Shown piece after piece: positions 34,901 through 43,634 of a stretch of DNA of 64,000 nt. The stretch comes from Bugula neritina (Eukaryota; Bryozoa; Gymnolaemata; Cheilostomatida; Bugulidae): positions 476,501-540,500 of the forward strand of contig OZ037766.1 of the NCBI GenBank assembly GCA_964035545.1. Reading direction: 5' to 3'. How positions within the stretch are numbered: the first letter of the stretch is position 1; the number at the start of each line of letters is the position of its first letter. The translations under genes were made by a program, and so were the position numbers. The notes under the pieces are model-generated. The model was given only the letters and a program-made list of their open reading frames with translations. It ran no database searches and had not been told where the DNA came from.

Positions 34901-36361
34901 TCCTGAGAGTTCAAGTAGAGATACGGGCTCCCCCTCACCGCCCCCATCCTCGCAGGTCAGGAGGCCTGTAAGTCCTGAGGCTGTACACAGATCCACTAGT
35001 CCTCTGGTGCACAGCATCGTGCCTTCTGCTTTCACCGTGAAGGTGTGTTACCTGACAGTACTACATCTACTATACTATATGTGTTACCATACAGTACTGC
35101 TTCTACTATACTATACGTGTTACCATACAGTACTACTTCTACTATACTGTATGTGTTACCTGACAGTGCTAAATCTACTATACTATACGTGTTACCATAC
35201 AGTACTACATCTACTTTACTATATGTGTTACCATATAGTACTACATATACTATACGTGTTACCATACAGTACTACATCTACTATACTGTATGTGTTACCT
35301 GACAGTGCTACATCTACTATACTATACGTGTTACCATACAGTACTACATCTACTTTACTATATGTGTTACCTGACAGTGCTACATCTACTATACTATATG
35401 TGTTACCATACAGTACTGCTTCTACTATACTATACGTGTTACCATACAGTACTACTTCTACTATACTGTATGTGTTACCTGACAGTGCTAAATCTACTAT
35501 ACTATACGTGTTACCATACAGTACTACATCTACTTTACTATATGTGTTACCATATAGTACTACATATACTATACGTGTTACCATACAGTACTACATCTAC
35601 TATACTGTATGTGTTACCTGACAGTGCTACATCTACTATACTATACGTGTTACCATACAGTACTACATCTACTTTACTATATGTGTTACCTGACAGTGCT
35701 ACATCTACTATACTATATGTGTTACCTGACAGTGCTACATATACTATACTATACGTGTTACCATACAGTACTACATCTACTATACTATACGTGTTACCAT
35801 ACAGTACTACATCTACTATACTATACGTGTTACCATACAGTACTACTTCTACTATACTATACGTGTTACCATACAGTACTACATATACTATACTATACTA
35901 TGTTTCAGTTACATCCCCCATTGGCTCCTCCCGTATCCATGACTCCTCCCACTCTACTTCCTGTTAACTCTCCGATAGTCCTACCCGACCCGACTCTCTA
36001 CAGCTCAAGTAACTCCTCATCCACACTTCCTGTAGAAGGTCAGGGACTCCTCCTATTCAACACAGCCACACCTCCGATACTCACCAGATCAAGGGTAAGT
36101 GTGTGTCACCTATATTATGTTATTACGTAACATCTAGGATACTGTGTAAGTGTCACTCTGTTCTCTATAAGCTCACCTTTGAACCTGTCTACCTGGAGCT
36201 GTAAGCCAGAGGTTACTCTGTACTTACAGTTTACTATGTTGTTATAGTTCAACAGGAAGTATGTACTGTCAACAAGGATAAATTAGAAAGGCTGTAAACA
36301 ACACTATTTGTATAGACTGAGTCATAGACTGGGATTCTGTTTGTAGGAGGACCCGGAGTGA
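10905..36361 (+). CDS. GBF1: GBF1-like Sec7 ARF guanine-nucleotide exchange factor
   Basis: 37 coding exons: 10905-11009, 11307-11370, 11531-11662, 11956-12074, 12503-12611, 12709-12818, 12935-13106, 13395-13513, 13756-13827, 14013-14088, 14172-14386, 14878-14976, 15098-15292, 16167-16284, 16650-16786, 17124-17320, 18046-18295, 25485-25631, 25774-25946, 26475-26574, 26876-27120, 27277-27454, 27943-28064, 28222-28375, 29652-29886, 30078-30265, 30474-30744, 30875-30988, 31877-31944, 32063-32225, 32312-32544, 32979-33092, 34335-34506, 34630-34698, 34846-35042, 35909-36094, 36347-36361. All phases agree, giving 1810 residues (animal GBF1 is about 1860). The product loads ARF1 with GTP at the cis-Golgi for COPI coat assembly. 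Matches run the full length: N-terminal DCB/HUS ([21 protein letters not shown]), Sec7 at about 610-800 with FRLPGE (glutamic finger near 705), and HDS regions ([37 protein letters not shown]). The C-terminal tail is Pro/Ser-rich. Two potassium channel genes sit antisense in intron 17. Confidence 0.95.
11099..11213. repeat. about 24-bp tandem repeat, GBF1-like intron 1
   Basis: Five copies of a unit with core CACTCAGTGCTACTAGTCA. Confidence 0.8.
12075..12205. repeat. 30-bp tandem repeat at GBF1-like intron 4 donor
   Basis: Four copies of a unit with core GTGATTGGCTGTCTCACTG begin about 20 bases after the donor at 12075. Confidence 0.8.
12360..12495. repeat. 26-bp tandem repeat before GBF1-like exon 5 acceptor
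   Basis: Six copies of a unit with core CTCTCTCACACGAGTAGTAA. Each adds another polypyrimidine stretch upstream of the acceptor at 12502. Confidence 0.85.
12617..12674. repeat. 12-bp tandem copies of the exon 6 acceptor junction
   Basis: Four to five copies of AGAACTGTTGAT lie in intron 5. The real exon 6 begins TAG|AACTGTTGA at 12709, so the unit includes the acceptor AG and nine exon bases. Confidence 0.8.
13155..13364. repeat. 16-bp tandem repeat, GBF1-like intron 7
   Basis: About 13 copies of tgatcacatgacatac. Each contains a TGATCA palindrome. Confidence 0.9.
13561..13742. repeat. 21-bp tandem repeat, GBF1-like intron 8
   Basis: About eight copies of a unit with core TAACCACTACCACTGTTAG between exons 8 and 9. 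Confidence 0.9.
14387..14672. repeat. 40-bp tandem repeat of the exon 11 donor junction
   Basis: About seven copies of a 36-40-bp unit starting at the exon 11 donor. Each carries TTCAGG|GTACTC, the exon end plus donor, and an acceptor-like CTTACAG ten bases before it. Confidence 0.9.
15310..15695. repeat. 20-bp tandem repeat, GBF1-like intron 13
   Basis: About 19 copies of gtgacctagttatctatcta, with more variation at the right end. Confidence 0.9.
15867..15902 (+). other. candidate 36-nt cassette microexon in GBF1-like gene
   Basis: A 36-nt segment bounded by GTGCAG and GTAGAA encodes [12 protein letters not shown] with no stop. It is flanked by phase-0 exons, so inclusion would keep the frame. 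Vertebrate GBF1 joins the flanking exons directly. Speculative without transcripts. Confidence 0.3.
16500..16625. repeat. imperfect tandem repeat, GBF1-like intron 14
   Basis: Irregular copies built on tagactgtatatactgtgt before the exon 15 acceptor. Confidence 0.6.
17710..17825. repeat. AT-rich tandem repeat, GBF1-like intron 16
   Basis: Copies of ttacattgtattattatat, about 20 bp each. Confidence 0.7.
18046..18295 (+). other. GBF1: Sec7 catalytic exon of GBF1-like gene
   Basis: Exon 17 encodes the core of the exchange domain. It holds the glutamic-finger motif [12 protein letters not shown], which displaces Mg and GDP from ARF, and the second Sec7 motif [18 protein letters not shown]. In the hydrophobic-groove motif the usual MLNTDQHN reads MLNVDQHS, a mild departure. 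The 7.2-kb intron that follows splits the Sec7 domain. Confidence 0.9.
18296..18605. repeat. compound tandem repeat at GBF1-like intron 17 donor
   Basis: Starts at the donor GTCAGTAGT. Imperfect units of AGTCAGTAATAACTAGTAAC with GTGAGT-containing segments repeat for 300 bp, ahead of the nested channel genes. Confidence 0.85.
18729..20651 (-). CDS. voltage-gated potassium channel (Kv, non-Shaker T1 type), copy 1
   Basis: Exons 20651-19744, 19239-19064 and 18982-18729 join in frame to 445 residues, a short but complete Kv alpha subunit for the plasma membrane. The T1 tetramerisation domain (about 1-100) carries HX5CX20CC (His62, Cys68, Cys89-90), the Zn site of Kv2/3/4-type T1 domains. Six membrane segments follow. 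S2 keeps the charge-transfer Glu ([10 protein letters not shown]) and S3 its Asp (NMLDAIVTI). The filter is TVGYGD (372-377). S4 is odd: [14 protein letters not shown] has only two Arg where Kv channels usually have four to seven. S6 reads ALPIAI instead of a P-x-P hinge. The gene is antisense inside intron 17 of the GBF1-like gene and is paralogous to the copy 2.2 kb to its right. Confidence 0.9.
19600..19715. repeat. 36-bp tandem repeat in Kv copy 1 intron
   Basis: Three copies of a 36-bp unit with core AACCCTACCCTCAACTTTGA between channel exons 1 and 2. Confidence 0.85.
20652..22856. other. spacer between nested Kv genes, no gene seen
   Basis: AT-rich sequence. At about 21630-21690 a C-rich segment holds a two-fold repeat of GACAGACTACTAGTA. 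The ORFs here lack family similarity and splice context. Promoter sequence for Kv copy 1 should lie next to 20652. Confidence 0.5.
22857..24660 (-). CDS. voltage-gated potassium channel (Kv, non-Shaker T1 type), copy 2
   Basis: Exons 24660-23651, 23461-23283 and 23164-22857 join in frame to 498 residues. It has the same exon layout and phases as Kv copy 1, plus a 25-residue acidic N-terminal extension and a longer basic C-terminal tail ([11 protein letters not shown]). The T1 domain has the same Zn motif HX5CX20CC and the filter is TVGYGD (407-412). S4 is [14 protein letters not shown], with three positive charges at three-residue spacing and then none. The S6 hinge is ALPIAI, as in copy 1. 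T1, the T1-S1 linker and the pore are nearly identical to copy 1, while S1 to S5 are strongly diverged. The two tandem genes share orientation and lie antisense in GBF1-like intron 17. They may co-assemble, given matching T1 domains (inference). Confidence 0.9.
24661..25484. other. 5' flank of Kv copy 2 and end of GBF1-like intron 17
   Basis: No gene seen. A roughly 31-bp tandem repeat lies at 25325-25450 just ahead of the exon 18 acceptor. Confidence 0.5.
25325..25450. repeat. about 31-bp tandem repeat before exon 18
   Basis: Four copies of a unit with core ATACTAACATACAAGTGTTA. Each holds TACTAAC, a perfect branch-point consensus, 40 to 160 bases before the acceptor. Confidence 0.8.
25640..25745. 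repeat. tandem repeat, GBF1-like intron 18
   Basis: Copies of tctatatctcaccttctgta fill this short intron from shortly after the donor. Confidence 0.8.
25947..26411. repeat. 28-30-bp tandem repeat at GBF1-like exon 19 donor
   Basis: About 16 copies of a unit with core CTCTGTATGACATGTGATGA begin at the donor. Some contain ACAG|GTTCTC, like the real exon end TTTCAG|GTTTGTTCTC. Confidence 0.9.
27160..27250. repeat. TATAGTAG repeat, GBF1-like intron 21
   Basis: Simple repeat of tatagtagta fills most of a 156-bp intron. Confidence 0.85.
27455..27905. repeat. 13-14-bp tandem repeat at GBF1-like exon 22 donor
   Basis: More than 30 copies of acaccccttgtat and close variants begin at the donor GTACACCCC. 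Long ORFs here on both strands are artefacts of the repeat. Confidence 0.9.
28525..28655. repeat. tandem repeat, GBF1-like intron 24
   Basis: Nearly three copies of a unit of about 55 bp with core ACAGTGTAACGTACCATTGT. Confidence 0.8.
29020..29195. repeat. 44-bp tandem repeat, GBF1-like intron 24
   Basis: Four copies of a unit with core CAATGCTATGTCATGTCTCA and a variable (acta)n segment. Confidence 0.85.
30802..30874. repeat. 36-bp duplication of exon 28 acceptor region
   Basis: Two copies of a 36-bp segment (core GTCATACAGTACTTCCTGTT). The second ends in TTTCAG, the acceptor of exon 28; the first has TTTCCTG instead. Confidence 0.85.
30983..31858. repeat. 30-bp minisatellite at GBF1-like exon 28 donor
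   Basis: About 28 copies of a 30-bp unit (core GAGTGACTCTGTTGTATAGT). The first degenerate units repeat CTTCTA|GTAAGTGA, the exon 28 end and donor. Homogeneous in the middle, so recently expanded. Confidence 0.9.
31945..32060. repeat. TATAC simple repeat, GBF1-like intron 29
   Basis: Irregular attatactataccat repeats occupy the whole 118-bp intron. Confidence 0.8.
32622..32978. repeat. about 31-bp tandem array of the exon 32 acceptor
   Basis: About 12 copies of a unit with core TGTATTGTAGGTGTAACACA. The real acceptor of exon 32 is TGTATTGTAG|GTGTACC at 32978, so the array has amplified acceptor plus exon start. Confidence 0.9.
33093..33168. repeat. tandem repeat at exon 32 donor, left of fold-back insert
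   Basis: Copies of cttcctcctagtataa and its GTATGTCTA variant start at the donor GTATGT. The same array resumes at 33570. Confidence 0.85.
33335..33570. mobile_element. half-length copy of a fold-back MITE-like element
   Basis: Closely resembles the element at 55587-55958 in its central segment (GCAGACCGTTA...) and one arm, and ends in AATGACCCAT. The opposite arm is missing. It splits the 16-bp minisatellite of GBF1-like intron 32. No ORF. Confidence 0.65.
33570..34273. repeat. 16-bp minisatellite, GBF1-like intron 32
   Basis: About 44 copies of cttcctcctagtataa with few variants. Each contains a CTAG and a pyrimidine run. Confidence 0.95.
35043..35900. repeat. about 35-bp minisatellite at exon 35 donor
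   Basis: About 24 copies with core TGTTACCATACAGTACTACA fill the whole intron from the donor GTGTGTTACC to the acceptor TTTCAG. A higher-order duplication of roughly 300 bp is visible inside the array. Confidence 0.9.
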
Positions 36362-36379
36362 CGTCCTGTAAAGCTAAAA

Positions 36380-36745
36380 GCTGCTATTATATAGACTGAG
36401 CTCCACACCTCCCGCTGTGTAGCCCACATTTCAAGTCATTGACACATCTGAGTATATTGATATCTGCTTGCTATATTTTCAAATGAAACTCTCAAAGGCT
36501 ACACCAGGTTTTAGACGAACTGTAAATTCTTATTATAATATTATATTTTATGTTGGATATTTTTATTTATCATGTATTTATTTCCGTTACCTTGGTAACT
36601 GTAGATCAACTAAACCGATACAATGCATGTCTTGACTCAAGTTAATATTTTTGTAAACACAAGTGGATGTATACATTTCTCTGCTCTGCTGAATAAACTT
36701 CTCTATGCACTGACTTCTACTTTCTAACTCAATCAACTCTCTATC
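36380..36745. repeat. GBF1-like 3' UTR segment, duplicated at 43846-44200
   Basis: About 360 bp aligned by eye to 43846-44200 with a modest number of substitutions and short indels. This is the parental copy, since it is contiguous with the coding exons. Confidence 0.85.
36692..36697 (+). terminator. polyadenylation signal of GBF1-like gene
   Basis: AATAAA 331 bases after the stop codon at 36359-36361, at the end of a segment duplicated at 43.8 kb where the hexamer has changed to AATACA. Confidence 0.6.
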
Positions 36746-37382
36746 ATATCTACAATATTGTTAACTCTTTGCAAGAGATCATGGCTGACAATAACTTACC
36801 ATCAGGGAGTTATCCCCCTCTCTATTCAAATAAGCTGGTAATTATATTCTCCCTGAGGTAAACTGAGTATAATATTCTAAGGGAGAGACAACTCTTCAAA
36901 CTTTGTTTCAATACAGCATTTGGCCAGCTAAAGCTTATATTGCTTTTCAATATATATTACAAGGTGGTCGCCAAGCAAAGGATAATAGTGAACTGTAATA
37001 TTAACAAATACACCAGTTTACTGAATACAATTATAACAGTTGCTAGTTCAGACAAATATCAATATCCAGACCAATATATGCAAGTCTTTCTTTTGCCTGC
37101 AGAGAAGCAGCCAACAGTTTCTGTGTCTATTTCAGTCACTCAGCAAATACAAACCTTTATAAATACTAAGTTAATCAACAGAAGAAGGTGCTTCAGCCAT
37201 GTTCTGCAAGACACAAATAATTTAGATTAGTCAATATGCAGCAACTTATTCTGTTTCTTGGCAATGTCTATCTATCTGGAAATTGTGAGTTCTTTTATTG
37301 TAAACTAAACAGAATATAGACTATACATTGTTTATACTCTGCTAACATGATATGTTCTACAGTGTTGGAATAACAGGCTTGT
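36746..37382. other. intergenic, no gene seen
   Basis: AT-rich sequence downstream of the GBF1-like gene. ORFs are short and without recognisable motifs. Confidence 0.5.
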
Positions 37383-37510
37383 AAAAGTGAGGTTTGTAAT
37401 AGTATAGCCTGCCATGTTATTATACTAATAAACACTTAGTTCTTCGACTATTATTCTCTTAGCTCTGCTATGAGTGGCACAAAAAGTGAATATAAAATAT
37501 TAGCAATAAC
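37383..37510 (-). pseudogene. copy D of the unknown family: first-exon and promoter remnant
   Basis: The minus strand carries ATGGCAGGC at 37415-37407 with a few following codons and about 100 bp of upstream flank that align to the start and 5' flank of copy C (54359 and rightward to about 54470). After the first handful of codons the match is lost and the frame stops. No further family exons are recognisable to its left. Read as a truncated duplicate. Confidence 0.5.
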
Positions 37511-37617
37511 ATATTTCAAAGAATTTGTTATAGTTCCTGAATAGTAATAAAGGGTTTTGTTTATTTGGCTACAGGTGAGCTAACACACTACTAGCATGCA
37601 CGAAAGAGCATTTGACT

Positions 37618-38255
37618 GTTTAGCGTAGGGCCACAGACGTATTCTACACGTGCGAGAATACACGCTAGTGACCTGCCACACACAGTGCGTGTGTTGCCAG
37701 TGCAGAGATTTTTATTAGCCAATGATGTTGCTCGCCTACAGACGGTTTTAAAATTACGTCATCGACAAAGTAGGACGTGACGTTGCAAGCATGCTCGTGC
37801 AGCTTCGAAATGAGTGCCACAGTCGAGTTTCGACTATAGTGTGTCATGGGCATTAATTCAGTTCGCCAAAAGCTAAAATGTGAATTAAAATAAAAAACTG
37901 TGCTCACTAAATGATAATAAGCCAATTAGATCAAACACACACGAGCTTGCCGTTGAGCTCGCTCAACAAGCTAAATGCATGAAAATCCCGCTTGTGACTT
38001 CCAATTTTTGGGCTAAACGTGATTTCTCACACGTCATGTGTAAAATTCGTCGTGTGGCCCTACACTTAGCAAACTGAATTAAAAAAGTTTCATTTAATTT
38101 GCATTTCCGATTTTATAATAATTATCTAAATAACTTTGTCGATGACGTAATTTTAAAAACAAACGTCTGTAGGCAAGCAGTAAAGTTTAAGGCTAACATC
38201 ATTGGCGAATAAATTTTTGCACTCCCAACACACGCACTGTGTGTGACAGGTCACT
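37618..38255. mobile_element. fold-back element with long inverted repeats
   Basis: 37667-37771 and 38133-38255 are inverted copies (ends AGTGACCTG and CAGGTCACT, inner edge near CGTCATCGACAAAGT). A second inverted pair, 37618-37640 and 38048-38070 (TAGGGCCACA / TGTGGCCCTA), interleaves with the first. No transposase ORF. Probably a non-autonomous DNA element or two merged ones. Confidence 0.7.
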
Positions 38256-38755
38256 ACGTTTACTTTACCACCTGCAGTTTAGTTAACTGACCCAGTTTAT
38301 TTTCACAAGCTAGTACCTCTTTGCTGTGTTTATTAAGTGCAGTACTTCATTTAACTGTGATGCATATACTTACTCTTCTACTACTTTAATCAAAATCCTT
38401 CAACTCTATTCATTGTATAAGGCTGGTCTTTTTGCAATTAGTAAAGTAAAATGAAGTGCATAATTATCCAAGTTATTGAAACTCATGACGACAAAGATGC
38501 CTGTGTTATAGCCTATACTGCTGGAATAGTTGCTAATTCTCATTTTATTACTGCTGTAAACTTGGAAAGGGTGTCTCAACTGCACTCAATGCTTGGATAA
38601 TAATCCAACAATTTGTTATAGTAGCCTAAGTGTATATTTTACTTAGACGGCCAAATGTCCCAGGGTAGGCATGTCACACCCCATAAAGCACCCGTTCCCA
38701 ACTTTTCTTTATTTTCTCCCTTTTGAGTAACACAATTTATATTATGTTCTTTTTA

Positions 38756-38855
38756 AAAGCTTTTTGTAAGATATTATACCAGATTTATTCATTATAATAT
38801 TATAATATATAAATCTGGTATATATAGATTTGTAGGATATCTTACAAAAAGCTTT
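38756..38855. repeat. inverted repeat
   Basis: Arms 38756-38787 and 38810-38855 pair (AAAGCTTTTTGTAAGAT / ATCTTACAAAAAGCTTT at the outer ends). The right arm holds an insertion of about 15 bp. Confidence 0.8.
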
Positions 38856-40820
38856 ATATTATAATGACTGTAACAATAGTATGCTCATACGAAGAGCAAG
38901 CTCAATTATTAATGTAATTATGCTCAAGTATGGCTCTGTTTTTGACAAGTCACACGATACATGCCGAGTCACTTAGCAGGTTATGGCAGCTCATCCTCTG
39001 ATTTTCAATAATTAGCATTAATGATGTCAATTCTACCTCACATAAGTAGGTGCTGCTGTATGCCACCAGAACTCTTGCTGCTTTGTGTGGGTAAAGTTTT
39101 CTTATCGACACCTGGAATCTGTGCAGGCTTCAAAACGTCCATTATTGCAGAACTGCTAGCCATTGTTCCCCCATGGGGAGTTCCCTATGAAAAGTCAAAA
39201 CTCCCACATGTAAAATTCCCCATGCTGAAAACCACCGCCTTGAAGTCAACGTGTTGTGAAATAAAACAAAGAACCAATAAGCTCACATGCATAAGCAAAA
39301 TAATAACTTTATTATTATAACAATATGTGACTTTAGGTATTCTGAACTTTGAATGCAGTGGTTGAGTTGAGGGGGTATGCAGTACCCCCATCATGTTTTC
39401 TTGTGGTCCCTTAGACTTAGGTATGCCCCCCCCCCATCATTACATTCACAAGCATTAAAGTTTAAAAGCCAAATCAAACTAGTTGTTGGTGGCCATTGCC
39501 TCTATTTATCTGAATATATATAACATTTGTGTAATTATATATTGATATAATAATATATAATTATATATTTATATAATTATATATTTACACATTTATATAA
39601 TTATATATGTATATAACTGTTTATGCATGTTTTATTTGTAGGAATATAAATTTTAATACAATTTATATCAAACAAGTGAATATCAATTTATAACTAGTTT
39701 TTGAAAATCTCAACAATTATAGCCTAATTTTATTTTATGCTTGTTTGTGCAGATAAAACACAGAAGAGTAAAAATATTGTGTCACAATCACCCCAGTTAG
39801 TTAGCAGAATTCAACTAATATGTTTTTTGTGGAGTCACAATATAATATTTGTTTTACTCAAGTTCTTTGTAGACCTTATAGACTGAAATACAATATCTAG
39901 TATATTATTAAAGGCATAGAAATATATTATATAACGCTGTCCAATAGACTTAAAGAAGTTCAAAATTAAATATGTTGGCATATGCAAAAAACAGTAATAT
40001 ATAATTAGTGAAATTATTAATTTTGAGATAGTAAACAAGAAATCACAAAAAAAATTTAATATAGAGAGACAGTAAAGTAGTACCTCGTTTGTCCTTTCTA
40101 AGTCTGAATGAAATTATTATGTATACAAATACACACACAGCAGGTTAAGGCTGACTAACTTATGGATAAAGTTCAAGATAATAGTCAAATACTTTGGGCA
40201 TCTGAGTCTGGTGCTTTGCTTCTGCTTCTTATTTATCTGAAACAAAGTAGGATGTAGATGACATCTCTGCTGCCCCCTTTGACCCAGCAGCTATAAAGCA
40301 GCCTCTATATCTAAAAATAGCAGTCAATCATTCCTAGGAAAGCTGCTTTTCTTTATAGTAGCCTAGCTCATACATATTATATAGTTTATAGTTTATGAAC
40401 CTCACAATTATTTTATACGCTATTGCTTTAAAATTGCAGTTAATTTAATATTGGTTTTTTTTTTTTTTCTAGCTTATTTTTAGCCCTAAAACTGATTGCA
40501 GTCTTAAATAATATATGACAAATTAAACAATGTTGCTTAGTTTACAGGAAACTTTGCTGTTTGTCCTTGAAATTCTACTTATGTAGGACTTAAAGGAGAG
40601 TTTGGGCCCATGTCATTTTAGGTAATAGACTTAATAATCAAGTTTTTAGCATGCCCCCATCATTCACTCCAGACCTCCACCACTGCTTGAATGTAGTCAT
40701 AAAATTTATCTAGCCAACTCAGCAGTTATATACAAAAGCAGCTTGAATAAATACTTCTATAAAAACATTTGTATATCCACCACCCGTTGGCAAGTACATA
40801 CGTGCAATGTATGTGGATTA
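38856..40820. other. AT-rich intergenic DNA, no gene seen
   Basis: Contains ATATAA-type low-complexity sequence at 39520-39620. No supported ORF, RNA or element. Confidence 0.5.
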
Positions 40821-40825
40821 TGACA

Positions 40826-40833
40826 CACGTGAC
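40826..40833. promoter_or_regulatory. conserved CACGTGAC (E-box) upstream of copy A
   Basis: CACGTGAC lies 217 bases before the copy A ATG. The same octamer lies 230 bases before the copy B ATG, inside otherwise patchily conserved flanks. In copy A it is followed by ATGCAAAT, an octamer-type (POU) motif. Function is inferred from conservation only. Confidence 0.45.
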
Positions 40834-41042
40834 CATGCAAATGGGGCTGTATTACATAAATACAAGAATTTTTTTGAAACTTCCATTACTCAGAAGCTCA
40901 TGTATATGAATTGGTGGTAACTAAGATACCTGTGTTCTTTCACTGCTGGTTACTTGGTGATTCAATTATATTCAACTGTATATTTATCCAGCAACCATGT
41001 TAGCTCTCTTCATTAGTGTCTGAGGTAGAGGAGAGAGAAGTC

Positions 41043-42379
41043 ATGGCAGATCCTGCACCTGAGTTCGACACAGCTATAGACACCACCACAACTACTACTG
41101 TACCGAATACTGACTGTGCCAACCTCATGTATTACTTGAACAGTAAGTATCACTTCTCAGAACTGAGTTAAATACCGAGTAATGAAATATGTTTATAGAT
41201 TTAATTTTGATTTGGTTAGTCTTACGCAGTGGTGTAGCAATACATACATTACACTATGTAGTTTATTATAAACTTTATCATTAATTTTATCAAATTATAT
41301 GTTAACAATTGACACTGCATTTTACATCTATAGATCTTTTAATTGTTCTAATTGTTTGTACTGTAAAGTTACTTACTATAATACAGGTATATGCACTGTA
41401 ATTGAACTGAAAGATGAACCTAATTTGACACGTCTGAGAGACTATAAGAACTGGAAGTCACTCTCATTGGCTGAGAAGTCAGAGCTAGTGAAACTTTGTG
41501 AGAGATTACATCCAAGTGTATTGAGAGGTAAGTATGATTCTCTAAAAGTAAATTGCATAGACAATTAATTACTCTTTAAATTGAAAACTATTATAAATAT
41601 AATATTTACCAACTTTTTTTAACAGAATTGTTTGAGGTAAAGGTGAAGTGATAACTTTTTAAGTTAACAATACCTATTAATTAATATAATATTTTGATCT
41701 AATAATTACTGACTTCATGAATGTCAAAAACTGTAATTCAGTTTATCGTAAATGTGGAAATTGGAAAGTATGATTTACTAGAGAAAACGCGATAATGAGC
41801 ACACAACTCTTGTGAACTGTGATTAGTTAACTGATGCATATCATATAATACCATTCTTAAAAAGTTGTTTAAAGCAGTTGATAGTCTTGGTATTGTATTA
41901 TGAAGGCTATTTTAATTATCTTGCTGTTAACTTATTGTTTTTTTATTTTAGACCGGCAGCGTGTGTTTTCAGCCCGTAAACCTATAAAGGATTCTACAAA
42001 TAAGTTCTTGACTGTCAGTTCCAAAGAGTTGGGAACCGACATAAAGGTCATGGTTTATGAAGATCAGTGGTTGAAGGAAAACTACCTGGAACCTTTGAAA
42101 AGAATGAGTGAGAAAATATACATCTATTCATTTAATTTTTAATTGTAATATATAATACAGAATGGAAGTTTATAAGACTGTTTGATTTTGAACAAAAAAG
42201 CTCATATAGATTATTTATTTTATAAAATTATTTAGATAATAGCTTGTTGAAAATGGCAAATATATAGGCTAAATATGCAGTTTACTGTACGAAACTATAT
42301 AGTCGTGTTAATATTTTTTAATAAAAAATATATACAGCTATACCATACGTATGACTTTCACAATCTGAAGAACTATATA

Positions 42380-42449
<70 letters not shown>

Positions 42450-43295
42450 TATATTATATCTAAATGTATATTTTTATGCTATATATTGTCTATATTTATA
42501 TACATTATATATAATGTAGTTGTTTAAAAATTATAATTCATTTATTCTGTTAATTTCAGAACAAGAAATCAGAGAAGCTGAGTCACCTAATCGTTCAGTT
42601 ATCAACTCAGGACTGGCTGGTAAGTTATGGCCAACTGAAACTGAGAGCTATTTGAAATCCATGAGTCACTATTGAAGTAATTCTGAGCTGTTGAATGCTA
42701 AGCTTTGAACAAAGTTCTTTTCAGCTGCGTTTTAGCAAAATATAGAAGATATTATAATATTATCACTGTGGCTGGCGATAAAAATAATTTTTGTGGAAAT
42801 GAATGACAACATATTGCATCGGATGTGAAAGAAGCATTAACGCAGTGAGTTTGTTATTGAATTAGTTTCCAAACAGCAAAGTTGCTTTTAACAAATTCAA
42901 GAGTTTAAAAAACTATTAGAACAGTTTGCCTGATCACCATTTTGTTGGTTTTACGTCATCAATAGCTGATACTAACTCGCATAACGTTTGTAAGCTGCAC
43001 AGTTATATTCCGTGTAATGCCATATTGTACAAAACAGCAGAAAATAATTAACAATTGTCTAAACCCGTTTTATCATTTTACAGGTTACGCAACAGACGTT
43101 GCGAGTTATGCCGCAACAGGCATTGTGAGGCGTGCCGCAGAACATGAAGATTTGGAATTTGATGGAGAAAATGTTGCAAGAGCTGCAGCAACTGCAGGTG
43201 TAGCAGCTGTAGGTTTACTAGCTGTAGGTGTAGCTGCTCCAATAGCAGCACCTTTTGCAGTGGCAGCTGGTGTATGGAAGTGGATGACCAGATAA
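41043..43295 (+). CDS. unknown duplicated family, copy A
   Basis: Five exons (41043-41142, 41387-41527, 41952-42107, 42560-42619, 43084-43295) join in frame to 222 residues; every intron is phase 1. I do not recognise the family. Visible parts: a Thr-rich N-terminus ending NLMYYLN; a charged helical block ([20 protein letters not shown], then [10 protein letters not shown]); an exon with [10 protein letters not shown] and [17 protein letters not shown]; a short acidic linker; and a C-terminal exon whose last 40 residues are Ala/Gly/Val-rich with [19 protein letters not shown]. That tail could form one or two membrane helices or an amphipathic pore-like segment. No signal peptide. All five exons have counterparts in copy B, with frame preserved, so both are probably genuine genes. 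Homology to known domains cannot be settled here. Confidence 0.75.
42378..42447. repeat. (TA)n microsatellite, copy A intron 3
   Basis: About 35 dinucleotides, uninterrupted except near the left end. Confidence 0.95.
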
Positions 43296-43357
43296 CGGTA
43301 ATGAACATAGTTTTTATGACATGTACTTTAACTCTCGGGCACACACACGCACACAAC

Positions 43358-43387
43358 ACACAACACAAAACACAAAACACACAACAC

Positions 43388-43423
<36 letters not shown>
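43358..43423. repeat. (CA)n / CACAAAACA repeat after copy A
   Basis: CACAAAACACA units grade into a perfect (CA)n run just downstream of the copy A stop codon. Confidence 0.9.
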
Positions 43424-43424
<1 letters not shown>

Positions 43425-43435
43425 TGCATTTATAC

Positions 43436-43487
43436 TGTTTTGCACTGATGAGAGGGCAAATCCTAAAACAGCTGCCATCCACAAAAT
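43436..43487 (+). ncRNA. decayed hammerhead-ribozyme-like motif after copy A
   Basis: Aligns to the intact motif at 62830-62876. It keeps CTGATGA (43445-43451) but the core GAAA reads AAAA, and stem III no longer pairs. Predicted inactive relic. Confidence 0.55.
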
Positions 43488-43489
43488 AT

Positions 43490-43634
<145 letters not shown>

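Noticed and set aside
34893-36130. ORFs of 170-240 codons made of [11 protein letters not shown]-type repeats
   Set aside because: Minisatellite read-through in GBF1-like intron 35; flanked by clear splice sites.
37665-37925. 86-codon minus-strand ORF
   Set aside because: Lies across the arm of a fold-back element; no motif.
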